DNA from: Thermoleophilia bacterium UBA5186
GTDB lineage: Bacteria > Actinomycetota > Thermoleophilia > Gaiellales > Gaiellaceae
DNA: 8,146 nt
Assembly (NCBI GenBank): GCA_002413095.1
Contig: DHWI01000096.1
Span: 7,811 to 15,956 of the forward strand
Direction: 5' to 3'
Within the stretch, counting starts at the first letter, position 1. Every line of letters starts with the position of its first letter. Of the stretch, positions 1 to 6,852 are shown in pieces. The notes under the pieces are model-generated. The model worked only from the letters and a program-made list of their open reading frames with translations. It was not told where the DNA came from and ran no database searches. Both the position numbers and the translations under genes were made by a program.

Positions 1-1
1 G

Positions 2-640
2 GCGATGACGATGGGCGACCGGGTGGCCGTGATGCGAAAGGGCGAGCTGCAGCAAGTCGACGAGCCGCAGGTGCTCTACGACCGGCCCAACAACCTCTTC
101 GTCGGCGGCTTCATCGGCAGCCCGGCGATGAACATGCTCGCGGCGACGATCGAGCGGGCGAACGGAGGGCTCGCCGCGAAGGCAGGAAAGCTCTCCGTGG
201 CCCTCGGCGACGAGACGCTCTCTGCGCGGCCCGGCCTCAAGAACTACGAGGGCAAGAAGGTCGTACTCGGCATCCGGCCCGAGGACCTCGACGACGCGAG
301 TCTCGCCTCCGACACGCCGCAGAACCAGCGGCTGACCGGCACGGTCGAGCTCCTCGAGGCGCTCGGCTCGGAGATCATGGCCCACTTCTCCGTCGAGGCC
401 GAGGCAGCCGAGACCGAGGAGACGCGTGAGCTCGACGCCGACAAGGGCGACACCGAGGGCGACATCGGCGTCAGCGCCCCCGAGGGCAAGACCGTCCTCG
501 TCGGGCGTTTCGGCGCGCGCTCCAAGGCGAAGCAGGGTGAGCCCGTGGACGTCGCCGTCGACACGCGCGCCCTGCACTTCTTCGATCCGGAAACTGGACT
601 CGGTATCTACGACGGGAAAGAGAAAGGAGCAGGCGCATGA
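2..640 (+). CDS. Carbohydrate ABC transporter ATP-binding protein, MsiK/UgpC/MalK type (3' part only)
   Basis: This is the C-terminal part of the cytoplasmic ATPase that powers a sugar importer; the 5' end lies outside the window. The first visible residues (A-MTMGDRVAVM, then LQQVDEPQVLYDRPNN and FVGGFIGSPAMN) are the conserved stretch that follows the H-loop histidine of MalK/UgpC proteins, so Walker A, Walker B and the signature motif are missing only because of the window edge. The rest is the TOBE/regulatory domain, with the conserved GIRPEDL motif near residue 89 counted from the ATG at position 5. A very acidic stretch (about residues 131-155) and the ending LHFFDPETGLGIY are usual for actinobacterial MsiK/UgpC-like ATPases. 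The stop overlaps the start of the binding-protein gene by four bases (ATGA), which indicates translational coupling. The family call is firm; the sugar cannot be read from this part. The ATG at position 5 is internal, not the true start. Confidence 0.93.
   Translation, partial: AMTMGDRVAVMRKGELQQVDEPQVLYDRPNNLFVGGFIGSPAMNMLAATIERANGGLAAKAGKLSVALGDETLSARPGLKNYEGKKVVLGIRPEDLDDASLASDTPQNQRLTGTVELLEALGSEIMAHFSVEAEAAETEETRELDADKGDTEGDIGVSAPEGKTVLVGRFGARSKAKQGEPVDVAVDTRALHFFDPETGLGIYDGKEKGAGA
623..629 (+). promoter_or_regulatory. Shine-Dalgarno site for the first binding protein
   Basis: AAAGGAG lies seven bases before the ATG at 637, inside the last codons of the ATPase gene. It is the strongest ribosome-binding site in the window and fixes the start of the lipoprotein gene. 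A strong site here fits the need to make much more binding protein than ATPase. Confidence 0.8.
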
Positions 641-1956
641 GCAAGCGCGGATGGTTCGTCCTAACCGCGATCGCGCTCGGCCTCTCGCTAGTTGCAGCAG
701 GGTGCGGCGGGAGCAGCAAGAAGAGCTCGGGCGGCGGCGGAACCACCGCCGCGGCTCAGGTCAAAGGCACGATCAGCATGGTCGCCGTCTGGACGGGCCC
801 AGAGGGTGCGGCCATCCAGGCCGTCCTCAACGGGTTCAAGGCGAAGAACCCAGGCGTGACGATCAAGTACAAGGCCGCGAAGGATCCCGGCCAGGTTCTG
901 ACCACGGCCGTGCAGGGCGGTAACCCGCCGGACATCGCTGCGCTGCCGTCGCCGGGCCTGATGAAGGGCTTCGTGGCCCAGGGTGCGCTCAAGCCGATCG
1001 ACTTCGCGAAGAGCGACATCTCCAGCAACTTCTCGGCCGACTGGCTGAAGTTCGGCACGGTCAACGGCAAGCTCTACGGCCTCTTCTTCAAGGGCGCCAA
1101 CAAGTCGACCGTTTGGTACAACGTCCATGCCTTCAAGAACGCGGGCGTTACAGCGCCGAAGGACTGGAAGGACCTCCTCGCGAGCGCCAAGACGATCAGC
1201 GCGTCGGGCACCCCGGCGTACTCGATCGGCGGGGCGGACGGCTGGACGCTCACCGACCTGTTCGAGAACATCTACCTCCGCACCGCCGGTGCGGCGAAGT
1301 ACGACCAGCTCGCCGACCACAAGATCCCGTGGACGGATCCGTCGGTGAAGACGGCGATGAAGGACATGTCGCAGGTGCTCGGCGACTCGAAGAACATCAA
1401 CGGCGGCGCGTCCGGAGCCCTGCAGACGAACTTCCCGGACTCGGTCACCGCGGTGTTCACGAATCCGCCGAAGGCCGCGATGATCTTCGAGGGCGACTTC
1501 GTCCCCGGCGTCGTCGCGGGCCAGTCGAAGGCCAAGCCCGTGACCGACTACAACGTCTTCCCCTTCCCGTCGGTGAACGGGCAGGGCGCCGGCGACGTCG
1601 TCGGCGGCGGTGACGTGATCGTGATGTTCAAGGACACGCCCGCCTCGGAGGCGCTGATCAAGTATCTCGCCACGCCTGAGGCGGCGTCGATCTGGGCCAA
1701 GCGAGGCGGCTTCAGCTCGCCGAACAAGAACCTCAACCTCAGCGTCTATCCGGACGACATCACCCGGACGACGGCGGGGGCGCTCGCGAAGGCCGCGGTG
1801 TTCCGCTTCGACATGTCCGACCTCGCTCCGGCGAAGTTCGGCGGCGACGCGGAGTTCACTGATCTGCAGAACTTCCTGAAGAGCCCGTCGGACGTCAACG
1901 GCGCGGCCGCGAAGCTCGAGAAGGACGCGGCGGCTGCATACAAGGCCGGCGGCTAA
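637..1956 (+). CDS. Extracellular carbohydrate-binding lipoprotein of an ABC importer (family 1, AglE-like)
   Basis: This 439-residue protein captures the sugar outside the cell and delivers it to the permease pair encoded just downstream. The N-terminus is a lipoprotein signal: SKR, a hydrophobic stretch (about residues 6-21), then VAAGC with the lipid-modified cysteine at residue 23, followed by a Gly/Ser/Lys tether to about residue 36. The mature part has the solute-binding family 1 layout: ISMVAVWTGPE near 47, a GNPPDIAALPSP segment near 95, and ADGWTLTDLFENIYLR at 200-215. The last resembles the GW-x-TD-x-x-E-x-x-LR region of alpha-glucoside-binding AglE proteins. Length is normal for the family. 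The ATG start is supported by a strong ribosome-binding site, and the gene overlaps the ATPase by four bases. An alpha-glucoside or oligosaccharide substrate is inferred from family resemblance. A diverged paralogue lies at 4335-5657. Confidence 0.92.
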   Translation: MSKRGWFVLTAIALGLSLVAAGCGGSSKKSSGGGGTTAAAQVKGTISMVAVWTGPEGAAIQAVLNGFKAKNPGVTIKYKAAKDPGQVLTTAVQGGNPPDIAALPSPGLMKGFVAQGALKPIDFAKSDISSNFSADWLKFGTVNGKLYGLFFKGANKSTVWYNVHAFKNAGVTAPKDWKDLLASAKTISASGTPAYSIGGADGWTLTDLFENIYLRTAGAAKYDQLADHKIPWTDPSVKTAMKDMSQVLGDSKNINGGASGALQTNFPDSVTAVFTNPPKAAMIFEGDFVPGVVAGQSKAKPVTDYNVFPFPSVNGQGAGDVVGGGDVIVMFKDTPASEALIKYLATPEAASIWAKRGGFSSPNKNLNLSVYPDDITRTTAGALAKAAVFRFDMSDLAPAKFGGDAEFTDLQNFLKSPSDVNGAAAKLEKDAAAAYKAGG

Positions 1957-1962
1957 CCGAAA

Positions 1963-3291
1963 GTGAGCTCGACGAGCGTGGGGGTGGAGTTCCCGGACCC
2001 GGGCCGGACTCCACCCGCGCCTCGTCCCTCGCGGGTCCGGGCGGCCTGGATTCCGCTCTCGTTCCTCGGTCCGGCCTTTGCGCTGCTGACCGTCTGGATG
2101 ATCTATCCGGCGATCCGCACGATCCTGCGGAGCCTCTGGAGCAACCAGGGCAACAAGTTCGTCTGGTTCCAGAACTACAGCACGATGTTCGGGGACTCCG
2201 TGATCCATACGGCGATCAAGAACAACATCATCTGGATCGCTGTCGGGCCGCTCTCCGTCACCCTGTTCGGGCTCGTCTTGGCTGTGCTGACCGAGCGGAT
2301 CGCCTGGGCGAGCTTCTTCAAGATCGTCCTCTTCATGCCGCTCGCGGTCTCGCTGTTCGCGGTCGGCGTGATCTGGCGGATCATGTACCAGCAGAACCCG
2401 GATCAGGGCGCGGTCAACGCCGGCCTGAACTCGATCCACAACGTCTTCAATACCCCGGGCGTGCTGCCGCGGGCCGCGCCGTCCTCGCCGGCAGTGACCG
2501 ACAAGTTCGTCTTCACGAAGCAGCTCTCGGCGGGGGGGACGGCGACGCTCGGCTTAACGGCGATCAGCCCGCAGGACGTGCCTGCGGGCGCGACCCAAGC
2601 CGCGCAACCGAAGTCGAAGCCGGGTTCGATAACCGGCGTGGTCTGGCGCGACTTCAAGCCCGGCGGCGGTAAGCCCGGCGTCGTCGAGCAGGGCGAGCTC
2701 GGGATTCCCGGCGTCACCGTTGCGCTGCTGCAGAACGGCAAGTCCACGAACACCGCGAAGACGGACAACCACGGTGCGTTCACGTTCGACGGCGTTTCGG
2801 GCTCCGGTTACCAGGTGAAGATTGCGCCGGCGACGTTCGCCCAGCCGTGGCAGGGCGTCCAGTGGCTCGGGCCCAGCCTGATCACGCCGGCGATGATCAT
2901 CGCCTTCCTCTGGACCGCGGTCGGCTTCGCGATGGTCGTGATCGGCGCTGGGCTGTCCGCGATCCCGCGAGATGTGCTCGAGGCGGCGCGGACCGACGGC
3001 GCGAGCGAGTTCCAGGTCTTCAAACGTGTGACTGTCCCGCTGCTGATGCCGGTGCTGACCGTCGTCTTCGTCACGCAGATGATTGGCGTGCTGAAGATCT
3101 TCGACATCATCTACGCGACCGCGCCCGGCTCGGTCATCAACAACGCCACCACGCTCACCTTCGAGATGTGGCGGCGCTCGTTCCTCGGCGAGAACGCGTT
3201 CGGGATCGGCGCCGCGATCGCGTCCTTCCTGATGCTCCTCTTCGTCCCGTTCCTCATCTACCAAGTGCGCTCGCAAAGGAAGAACCTTTAG
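1963..3291 (+). CDS. Sugar ABC transporter permease, MalF type, with inserted extracellular SdrD/Cna-B-like domain
   Basis: This inner-membrane permease (442 residues) would form half of the sugar channel. Helices are visible at about residues 29-52, 85-110, 117-139, 307-330, 361-382 and 413-435. The cytoplasmic coupling loop has the EAA motif: E340-A341-A342, G346, then a VTVP ending at 359. The family is usually near 300 residues; the excess is one block between helix 3 and helix 4 (about residues 160-292), which topology places outside the cell. Its second half is an SdrD/Cna-B-like domain (residues 221-288), and its first half is Ala/Pro/Thr-rich and unassigned. The reading frame is intact through the insert into helix 4. 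GTG 1963 is the first start after the preceding stop (6-base gap) but has only a weak ribosome-binding site; GTG 1978 or 1984 would shorten the cytoplasmic tail without affecting the helices. The partner is the permease at 3303. Confidence 0.92.
   Translation: MSSTSVGVEFPDPGRTPPAPRPSRVRAAWIPLSFLGPAFALLTVWMIYPAIRTILRSLWSNQGNKFVWFQNYSTMFGDSVIHTAIKNNIIWIAVGPLSVTLFGLVLAVLTERIAWASFFKIVLFMPLAVSLFAVGVIWRIMYQQNPDQGAVNAGLNSIHNVFNTPGVLPRAAPSSPAVTDKFVFTKQLSAGGTATLGLTAISPQDVPAGATQAAQPKSKPGSITGVVWRDFKPGGGKPGVVEQGELGIPGVTVALLQNGKSTNTAKTDNHGAFTFDGVSGSGYQVKIAPATFAQPWQGVQWLGPSLITPAMIIAFLWTAVGFAMVVIGAGLSAIPRDVLEAARTDGASEFQVFKRVTVPLLMPVLTVVFVTQMIGVLKIFDIIYATAPGSVINNATTLTFEMWRRSFLGENAFGIGAAIASFLMLLFVPFLIYQVRSQRKNL
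2623..2826 (+). other. SdrD/Cna-B-like beta-sandwich domain coding segment inside the permease
   Basis: Residues 221-288 of the permease read GSITGVVWRD, then an acidic/Gly-rich turn with GELGIPGVTVALLQ, then KTDNHGAFTFDGV and YQVKI. This is the recognisable order of SdrD/Cna-B-type repeats: G-x-V-W-x-D, GE-x-GI-x-GV-x-V-x-L, TD-x-x-G-x-F-x-F and a final beta strand. Such domains are normally found in surface adhesins and serve as stalks or binding modules. Here a single copy sits in the extracellular loop of a transporter. Base composition looks like that of the neighbouring sequence, so there is no visible sign of recent insertion. Confidence 0.8.
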
Positions 3292-3302
3292 GTGCGCCAC
3301 TA

Positions 3303-4184
3303 ATGGCAGTCGCCGAAGTGAGGCAGCCCGCGTTGCGCGACGAGGCGCACGAGACACTCGCCGTCCGGATCGCGAAGCTCCCGGTCCACCTGTTCCTGCT
3401 CCTGATCGGGATCATGTGGCTGATTCCGGCGGCCGGCCTGTTCGTCACCTCGCTCCTCCCCGCCGCGACCGCGAACGCGCGCGGCTGGTGGCACGTCTTC
3501 TCGAAGCCGAGCGAGGTGACGTTCGCGAACTACCGGATGATCTTCCACAACTCCGCGATCACGCACGCCCTGGTCGTAACGGCGGAGGTCACGATCGGCG
3601 CGACGATCCTGCCCATCCTGATCGCGAGCCTCGCCGCCTACGCGCTCGCCTGGATCGAGTTCCCGGGGCGCGACTGGGCGTTCGTGACCGTCGTGGGTCT
3701 CATGGTCGTCCCGATCCAGATGGCCCTGATCCCGATCTTCTCGCTCTACAACACGCTCAACCTCTACGACACGGTCCTCGGCCTGATCCTGTTCCACACC
3801 GCCTTCGCCTTGCCGTTCGCGATCTTCCTTTTACGGAACTTCTTCGCGGGGATCCCGCGCGACCTGATGGAGGCGGCGCGCATCGACGGGGCCTCGGAGT
3901 GGCGGCTGTTCTTCAAGGTCGTGCTCCCGCTCGGCCTGCCTGCGATCGCCGCGCTGGCGATCTTCCAGGTGCTCTTCGTCTGGAACGACTTCCTCGTCGG
4001 GTTCACGCTTTCACAGGACAACCAGCCGATCGCGGCCGCGCTGGCCGGCCAGCTGCGCCAGTTCGGCTCGAACCTCGACGTGATCGCGCCCGCGTCGTTC
4101 TTCTCCGCGGTGATCCCGTTGACCGTCTTCGCGCTCTTCCAGCGCTACTTCGTGCAAGGGCTCCTGGCGGGATCGGTCAAGTAG
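3303..4184 (+). CDS. Sugar ABC transporter permease, MalG type
   Basis: This 293-residue inner-membrane protein is the second half of the sugar channel. It has about six helices (first at 28-50, last at 264-284) and the EAA coupling motif in the cytoplasmic loop: E190-A191-A192, G196 and V-V-L-P ending at 209. The C-terminus RYFVQGLLAGSVK is the typical end of MalG-family permeases. Length is normal and there is no insert, unlike its partner. The frame is open further upstream, into the previous gene, but ATG 3303 is chosen because it lies just after the preceding stop (11-base gap) and gives the usual MalG N-terminus. A weak AGGTG at 3290-3294 is the likely ribosome-binding site; a better AAAGGAAG at 3275-3282 is too far away. 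Co-transcription with the upstream permease is very likely. Confidence 0.94.
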   Translation: MAVAEVRQPALRDEAHETLAVRIAKLPVHLFLLLIGIMWLIPAAGLFVTSLLPAATANARGWWHVFSKPSEVTFANYRMIFHNSAITHALVVTAEVTIGATILPILIASLAAYALAWIEFPGRDWAFVTVVGLMVVPIQMALIPIFSLYNTLNLYDTVLGLILFHTAFALPFAIFLLRNFFAGIPRDLMEAARIDGASEWRLFFKVVLPLGLPAIAALAIFQVLFVWNDFLVGFTLSQDNQPIAAALAGQLRQFGSNLDVIAPASFFSAVIPLTVFALFQRYFVQGLLAGSVK

Positions 4185-4334
4185 TGCCATCGGGTCGACC
4201 GGTCTTTTCAGACGGACGCCCGGCAAAGCCGGACGTCCTGAGACGGCGTCGCACGCGCCGCCTCGGAGCCGGCTCCGTTAAGTAAAGCGTTCGTTCGGTC
4301 GGGCTCACACGTGCTAAGCATTGGCCGAGGGTCG
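4185..4334. other. 150-base intergenic gap between importer operon and second binding-protein gene
   Basis: This is the longest non-coding stretch in the window. It holds the hairpin at 4214-4238, a 14-base perfect palindrome CGGAGCCGGCTCCG at 4264-4277, and a short frame ending in AGSVK-stop at 4285 that echoes the end of the upstream permease. I see no convincing -35/-10 pair, but a promoter for the downstream three genes would most plausibly lie here. Confidence 0.5.
4214..4238 (+). terminator. Strong hairpin after the permease operon, possible terminator or mRNA-stabilising structure
   Basis: The arm GGACGCCCGGC (4214-4224) pairs with GCCGGACGTCC (4228-4238) around an AAA loop: ten base pairs with one C/A mismatch. 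It begins 30 bases after the permease stop and lies before the second binding-protein gene. No run of T follows, so it is not a classical intrinsic terminator. It could be a high-GC actinobacterial-type terminator, or a 3' structure that shields the upstream message. Confidence 0.5.
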
Positions 4335-5657
4335 ATGCCTCACCGCCGCAACATCCCGAGTCCCCGGGTCGCCGCAGCAGCGTTTGCGCTCCTCGCACTC
4401 ACCGCCGCCGGCTCCGCGGGCGCGGCGAACAGAGGACCGGACGGATCGCGGGCCGCGCGGCACGTCTCGATCATGGGCGCCTGGGCCGGCGCCGACGAGA
4501 AGTCCTTCCGCGCCGTGCTCGACGAGTTCGAGACCGCGTCGCCCGGGACGACCGCGACGTACGACTCCGCCGGGGACGCGTTCCCCGACACGCTGCTGAA
4601 GGCGCTCGCGGCAGGTAAGGGGCCCGACGTCGCAATCCTGCCGACGCCGCTGCTGCTGAAGCGGCTGGTCGCGCGGCGCGACCTCCGTCCCCTGCCGTTC
4701 GCGCGCTCGACCGTCGCGGCGAACTACGCCCCGGTGTGGCTGCAGGTCGGTTCGGTGCGCGGCACGCTCTACGGGGTCGTCTTCGAGGCGAGCAACAAGT
4801 CGACGGTCTGGTACGACGTGAAGTCGTTCCGCGGCGCGAACGTGAAGGCGCCCGCGACGTTCCCGGAGCTGCTGCAGTCGGCCCGGACGCTGCGAGCGTG
4901 GGGGACGCGCGCCTACTCGATCGCGGGCGCCGACGGCTGGACGCTCGCGGACCTGTTCGAGAACGTCTACCTCCGGCAGGCGGGGCCAAAGCGCTACGAC
5001 CTCCTGGCCGAGCACAAGCTGCGCTGGACCGATCCGAGCGTCAAGGCGGCGCTCAGGACGACCGCGAAGATCCTCGGCGACCGGACGAACATCGCCGGCG
5101 GGACGGCCGGTGCGCTCGAGACCGACTTCGCGCAATCGATCTCGCAGGTCTTCGACGGCCCGCCGAAGGCCGCGATGGTGATCGAAGGAGACTTCGTCGC
5201 GCCCGTGATCACCGCTTCGACCAGCGCCCAACCGGGCACCGACTTCGACGTCTTCGCCTTCCCGCCGATCGGCAAGTCCGGACGCGTGGTGGTCGGCGGA
5301 ACCGACGCCGCGATCGTCGTGCTGCTTCGCTCGACGCCCGCGTCGCGCGCCCTCGTGTCGTTTCTCGCGACGTCCCGCGCGGCCTCCGTCTGGGTCAAGC
5401 GCGGGGACTTCACGTCGCCGAACCGGCGCGTCGCGTCGAAGCTCTACGACGACGCGATCCGCCGCCGCTTCGCCACGGCCCTCGCGCAGGCGCAGACGTT
5501 CCGCTGGGATCTGTCCGAGCTCCAGCCGCCTGCGTTCGCCTCCGCCGCGGGACAGGGCGAGCCGAAGATCTTCCAGGACTTCTTGCGCAACCCCGGCAAC
5601 GTGAACGGGACGGCCGCGGCGCTCGAGCGCGCGGCGGTGCGGGCATACAAGCAGTGA
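4335..5657 (+). CDS. Second extracellular carbohydrate-binding protein, paralogue of the first, no lipobox
   Basis: This 440-residue family 1 solute-binding protein clearly duplicates the protein at 637-1956. Over SBP1 residues 199-290 I count about 57 identities in 92 positions by eye, including GADGWTL-DLFEN-YLR, WTDPSVK, PPKAAM and EGDFV. The N-terminus is MPHRRN, a hydrophobic core (about 11-25) and GSAGA-AN, a type I signal peptide with likely cleavage after A30. There is no cysteine, so it would not be lipid-anchored, unlike its paralogue. GTG 4311 is an alternative start, but ATG 4335 gives a better signal peptide and has GAGGG at 4327-4331, although only three bases away. No dedicated permease or ATPase follows. 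It may share the upstream permeases with different affinity or substrate, or act as a secreted sugar-binding factor. The oxidoreductase gene starts 25 bases downstream. Confidence 0.88.
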   Translation: MPHRRNIPSPRVAAAAFALLALTAAGSAGAANRGPDGSRAARHVSIMGAWAGADEKSFRAVLDEFETASPGTTATYDSAGDAFPDTLLKALAAGKGPDVAILPTPLLLKRLVARRDLRPLPFARSTVAANYAPVWLQVGSVRGTLYGVVFEASNKSTVWYDVKSFRGANVKAPATFPELLQSARTLRAWGTRAYSIAGADGWTLADLFENVYLRQAGPKRYDLLAEHKLRWTDPSVKAALRTTAKILGDRTNIAGGTAGALETDFAQSISQVFDGPPKAAMVIEGDFVAPVITASTSAQPGTDFDVFAFPPIGKSGRVVVGGTDAAIVVLLRSTPASRALVSFLATSRAASVWVKRGDFTSPNRRVASKLYDDAIRRRFATALAQAQTFRWDLSELQPPAFASAAGQGEPKIFQDFLRNPGNVNGTAAALERAAVRAYKQ

Positions 5658-5682
5658 CCGTGGCCGCGCCTGGACGCTGCCG

Positions 5683-6852
5683 GTGAGCGGCTCGGTCAGG
5701 GAGCGCAGACGGTTCCGGCAGCAAAGCCGCCGGAACCTGACTGCGGCACCGACAAGCGGCGCCGCAGTCGCTGTCGTCGGCGGGGGCCTGGGCGGCCTCG
5801 TCGCGTACGCGACTCTTCGCCACGTGGGCTTCGACGACGTGACCGTGTTCGGGACGGACACCGATCCCGCCGCCGTCTGGCGCGAGCGCGCGGCGGCGAT
5901 TCGGCAGCGGTTCATGCGCTCGGAGTCGGATGGTCACGTCGCGCCGGCGTCGTTTCCCGGGCTCGCCGTGCGGGCGGCCCTCCGCACCGGCTCGCCTGGA
6001 CCGCTGCTGCGCAGCGTCGCCGATCGCTACAACCCGCCCGTCGACGACTTCCTCGCGCACGTCGCCGAAGTGCGCCAGCGCACGGCCTGGGACGACGCAC
6101 TCGTGCGCGCGCGCGTGAACCGAATCAGCGCCGTCGAAGACGGGTTCGACCTCGACGGACGGGGCGTCTTCCGCTACGTCCTGATCGCGCCGGGCCACCC
6201 CGGCCTGGCTCGCCCGGACGAGCTGGCGGGAGATCCGCGCGCCGTCCACGCCTACGAGCCGCACGAGTACGCGGACAATGTGGAGGTCGTCGGCGCGGGG
6301 ATGGCGGCTGCGACGGAATGGCTGAACGCATTGGCCGCGGGCGCGAATGTGACCTCCGTGCGGCGGCGCGAGCCCGAGCGGAGGCCCCTGAACCTGCCGC
6401 GGACGCTCTTCTCGCGGCGCGGCCTCGCCGCGTTCCACCGCACGCCGCAGGCGGAGCGCATCGGCCTCCTGCGCCGCTACTCCGCGCCGTCCTACCCGCC
6501 CGGCCGCCGCTGGGACGAGCCGCTGGAACGCGCGGCCGCCGAGGGGCGCTTCCGCGTCTCCGCCGGGCTGAACGGCGCCACGCAGGTCATCTGCGCCACG
6601 GGCTTCAGGCGCGGCTTCCGGCACGACGCCCTGCTGGCGCGGCTCGTCGACGAGCACCGGCTGGAGACCGCGGAGGACTGGATCGTCCTCGCGCCCGACT
6701 CGACGATCCCCGCGCTGAGCGACGAGTCACGGACGCTCGCTCTGGCGGGTGTCCCGGCCCAGTGGGCTTTCCCCGCCGCCGACACGCTCGCGGGCATGAA
6801 GTACGCGGCGCACCGTTTCGCCGCAAGGGTGGTCGCGTGTCCTACACCCTGA
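5683..6852 (+). CDS. FAD/NAD(P)-binding oxidoreductase, flavin monooxygenase-like, substrate unknown
   Basis: This 389-residue cytoplasmic flavoprotein has a two-dinucleotide-binding-domain layout. The FAD-binding fingerprint is VAVVGGGLGGL (glycines at residues 33-38) after a beta strand, followed by a second strand VTVFGTD. A second Rossmann motif VEVVGAGMAAATEW (GAGMAA at 204-209) probably binds NAD(P)H. APGHPG (169-174) and CATGFRRGF (304-312) are the linking motifs of this superfamily. The end, AGVPAQWAFPAADTLAGMKYAAHRFA, matches the C-terminal FAD-contacting segment. It most resembles the flavin monooxygenase/thioredoxin-reductase-like group; the substrate cannot be read. GTG 5683 is the only usual start that keeps the first GGGLGG motif, but it has no good ribosome-binding site and adds an Arg-rich leader of about 28 residues. 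A strong hairpin lies over codons 10-19. The stop overlaps the next gene by 16 bases. Confidence 0.82.
   Translation: MSGSVRERRRFRQQSRRNLTAAPTSGAAVAVVGGGLGGLVAYATLRHVGFDDVTVFGTDTDPAAVWRERAAAIRQRFMRSESDGHVAPASFPGLAVRAALRTGSPGPLLRSVADRYNPPVDDFLAHVAEVRQRTAWDDALVRARVNRISAVEDGFDLDGRGVFRYVLIAPGHPGLARPDELAGDPRAVHAYEPHEYADNVEVVGAGMAAATEWLNALAAGANVTSVRRREPERRPLNLPRTLFSRRGLAAFHRTPQAERIGLLRRYSAPSYPPGRRWDEPLERAAAEGRFRVSAGLNGATQVICATGFRRGFRHDALLARLVDEHRLETAEDWIVLAPDSTIPALSDESRTLALAGVPAQWAFPAADTLAGMKYAAHRFAARVVACPTP
5711..5737 (+). promoter_or_regulatory. Perfect 9-bp hairpin over the 5' end of the oxidoreductase gene
   Basis: GGTTCCGGC (5711-5719) pairs perfectly with GCCGGAACC (5729-5737) around a nine-base loop, and GCAG (5705-5708) can pair with CTGC (5741-5744) outside it. 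It lies 54 bases after the second binding-protein stop and 28 bases into the oxidoreductase reading frame. No T-run follows. It may act as an attenuator, a partial terminator or a processing site that lowers expression of the downstream genes. Confidence 0.45.
6825..6832 (+). promoter_or_regulatory. Shine-Dalgarno site for the beta-helix membrane protein
   Basis: AAGGGTGG lies four bases before GTG 6837, inside the end of the oxidoreductase gene. It supports GTG 6837 as the start, rather than the much longer open frame that continues upstream. Confidence 0.55.

Noticed and set aside
365..472. Acidic insert in the ATPase regulatory domain
   Set aside because: An acidic TREL-containing segment at this position is usual in actinobacterial MsiK/UgpC-like ATPases, so it is not new.
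688..2439. Long open frame on the - strand across the first binding protein and permease (also 4314-5915 and 6492-7910 on the - strand)
   Set aside because: The proteins are Arg/Asp/His-rich without recognisable motifs and mirror well-supported + strand genes. Such frames are expected in high-GC coding DNA.
2532..2538. Run of seven G in the permease insert, possible phase variation or frameshift site
   Set aside because: The reading frame makes sense on both sides and continues into helix 4. A single G7 tract is unremarkable at this GC content.
2847..3302. Extended N-terminus for the MalG-type permease
   Set aside because: This frame runs inside the preceding permease gene and encodes Arg/Asp-rich sequence. 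The normal MalG N-terminus begins at ATG 3303.
5683..5760. Twin-arginine export signal at the N-terminus of the oxidoreductase (RRRFRQQ)
   Set aside because: No hydrophobic core or cleavage site follows. The next hydrophobic segment is the first strand of the FAD-binding Rossmann fold.
6318..6836. Extended N-terminus for the beta-helix membrane protein
   Set aside because: This stretch overlaps the oxidoreductase gene and reads as Ala/Arg/Pro-rich shadow sequence. GTG 6837 has a ribosome-binding site and leads directly into the membrane helices.
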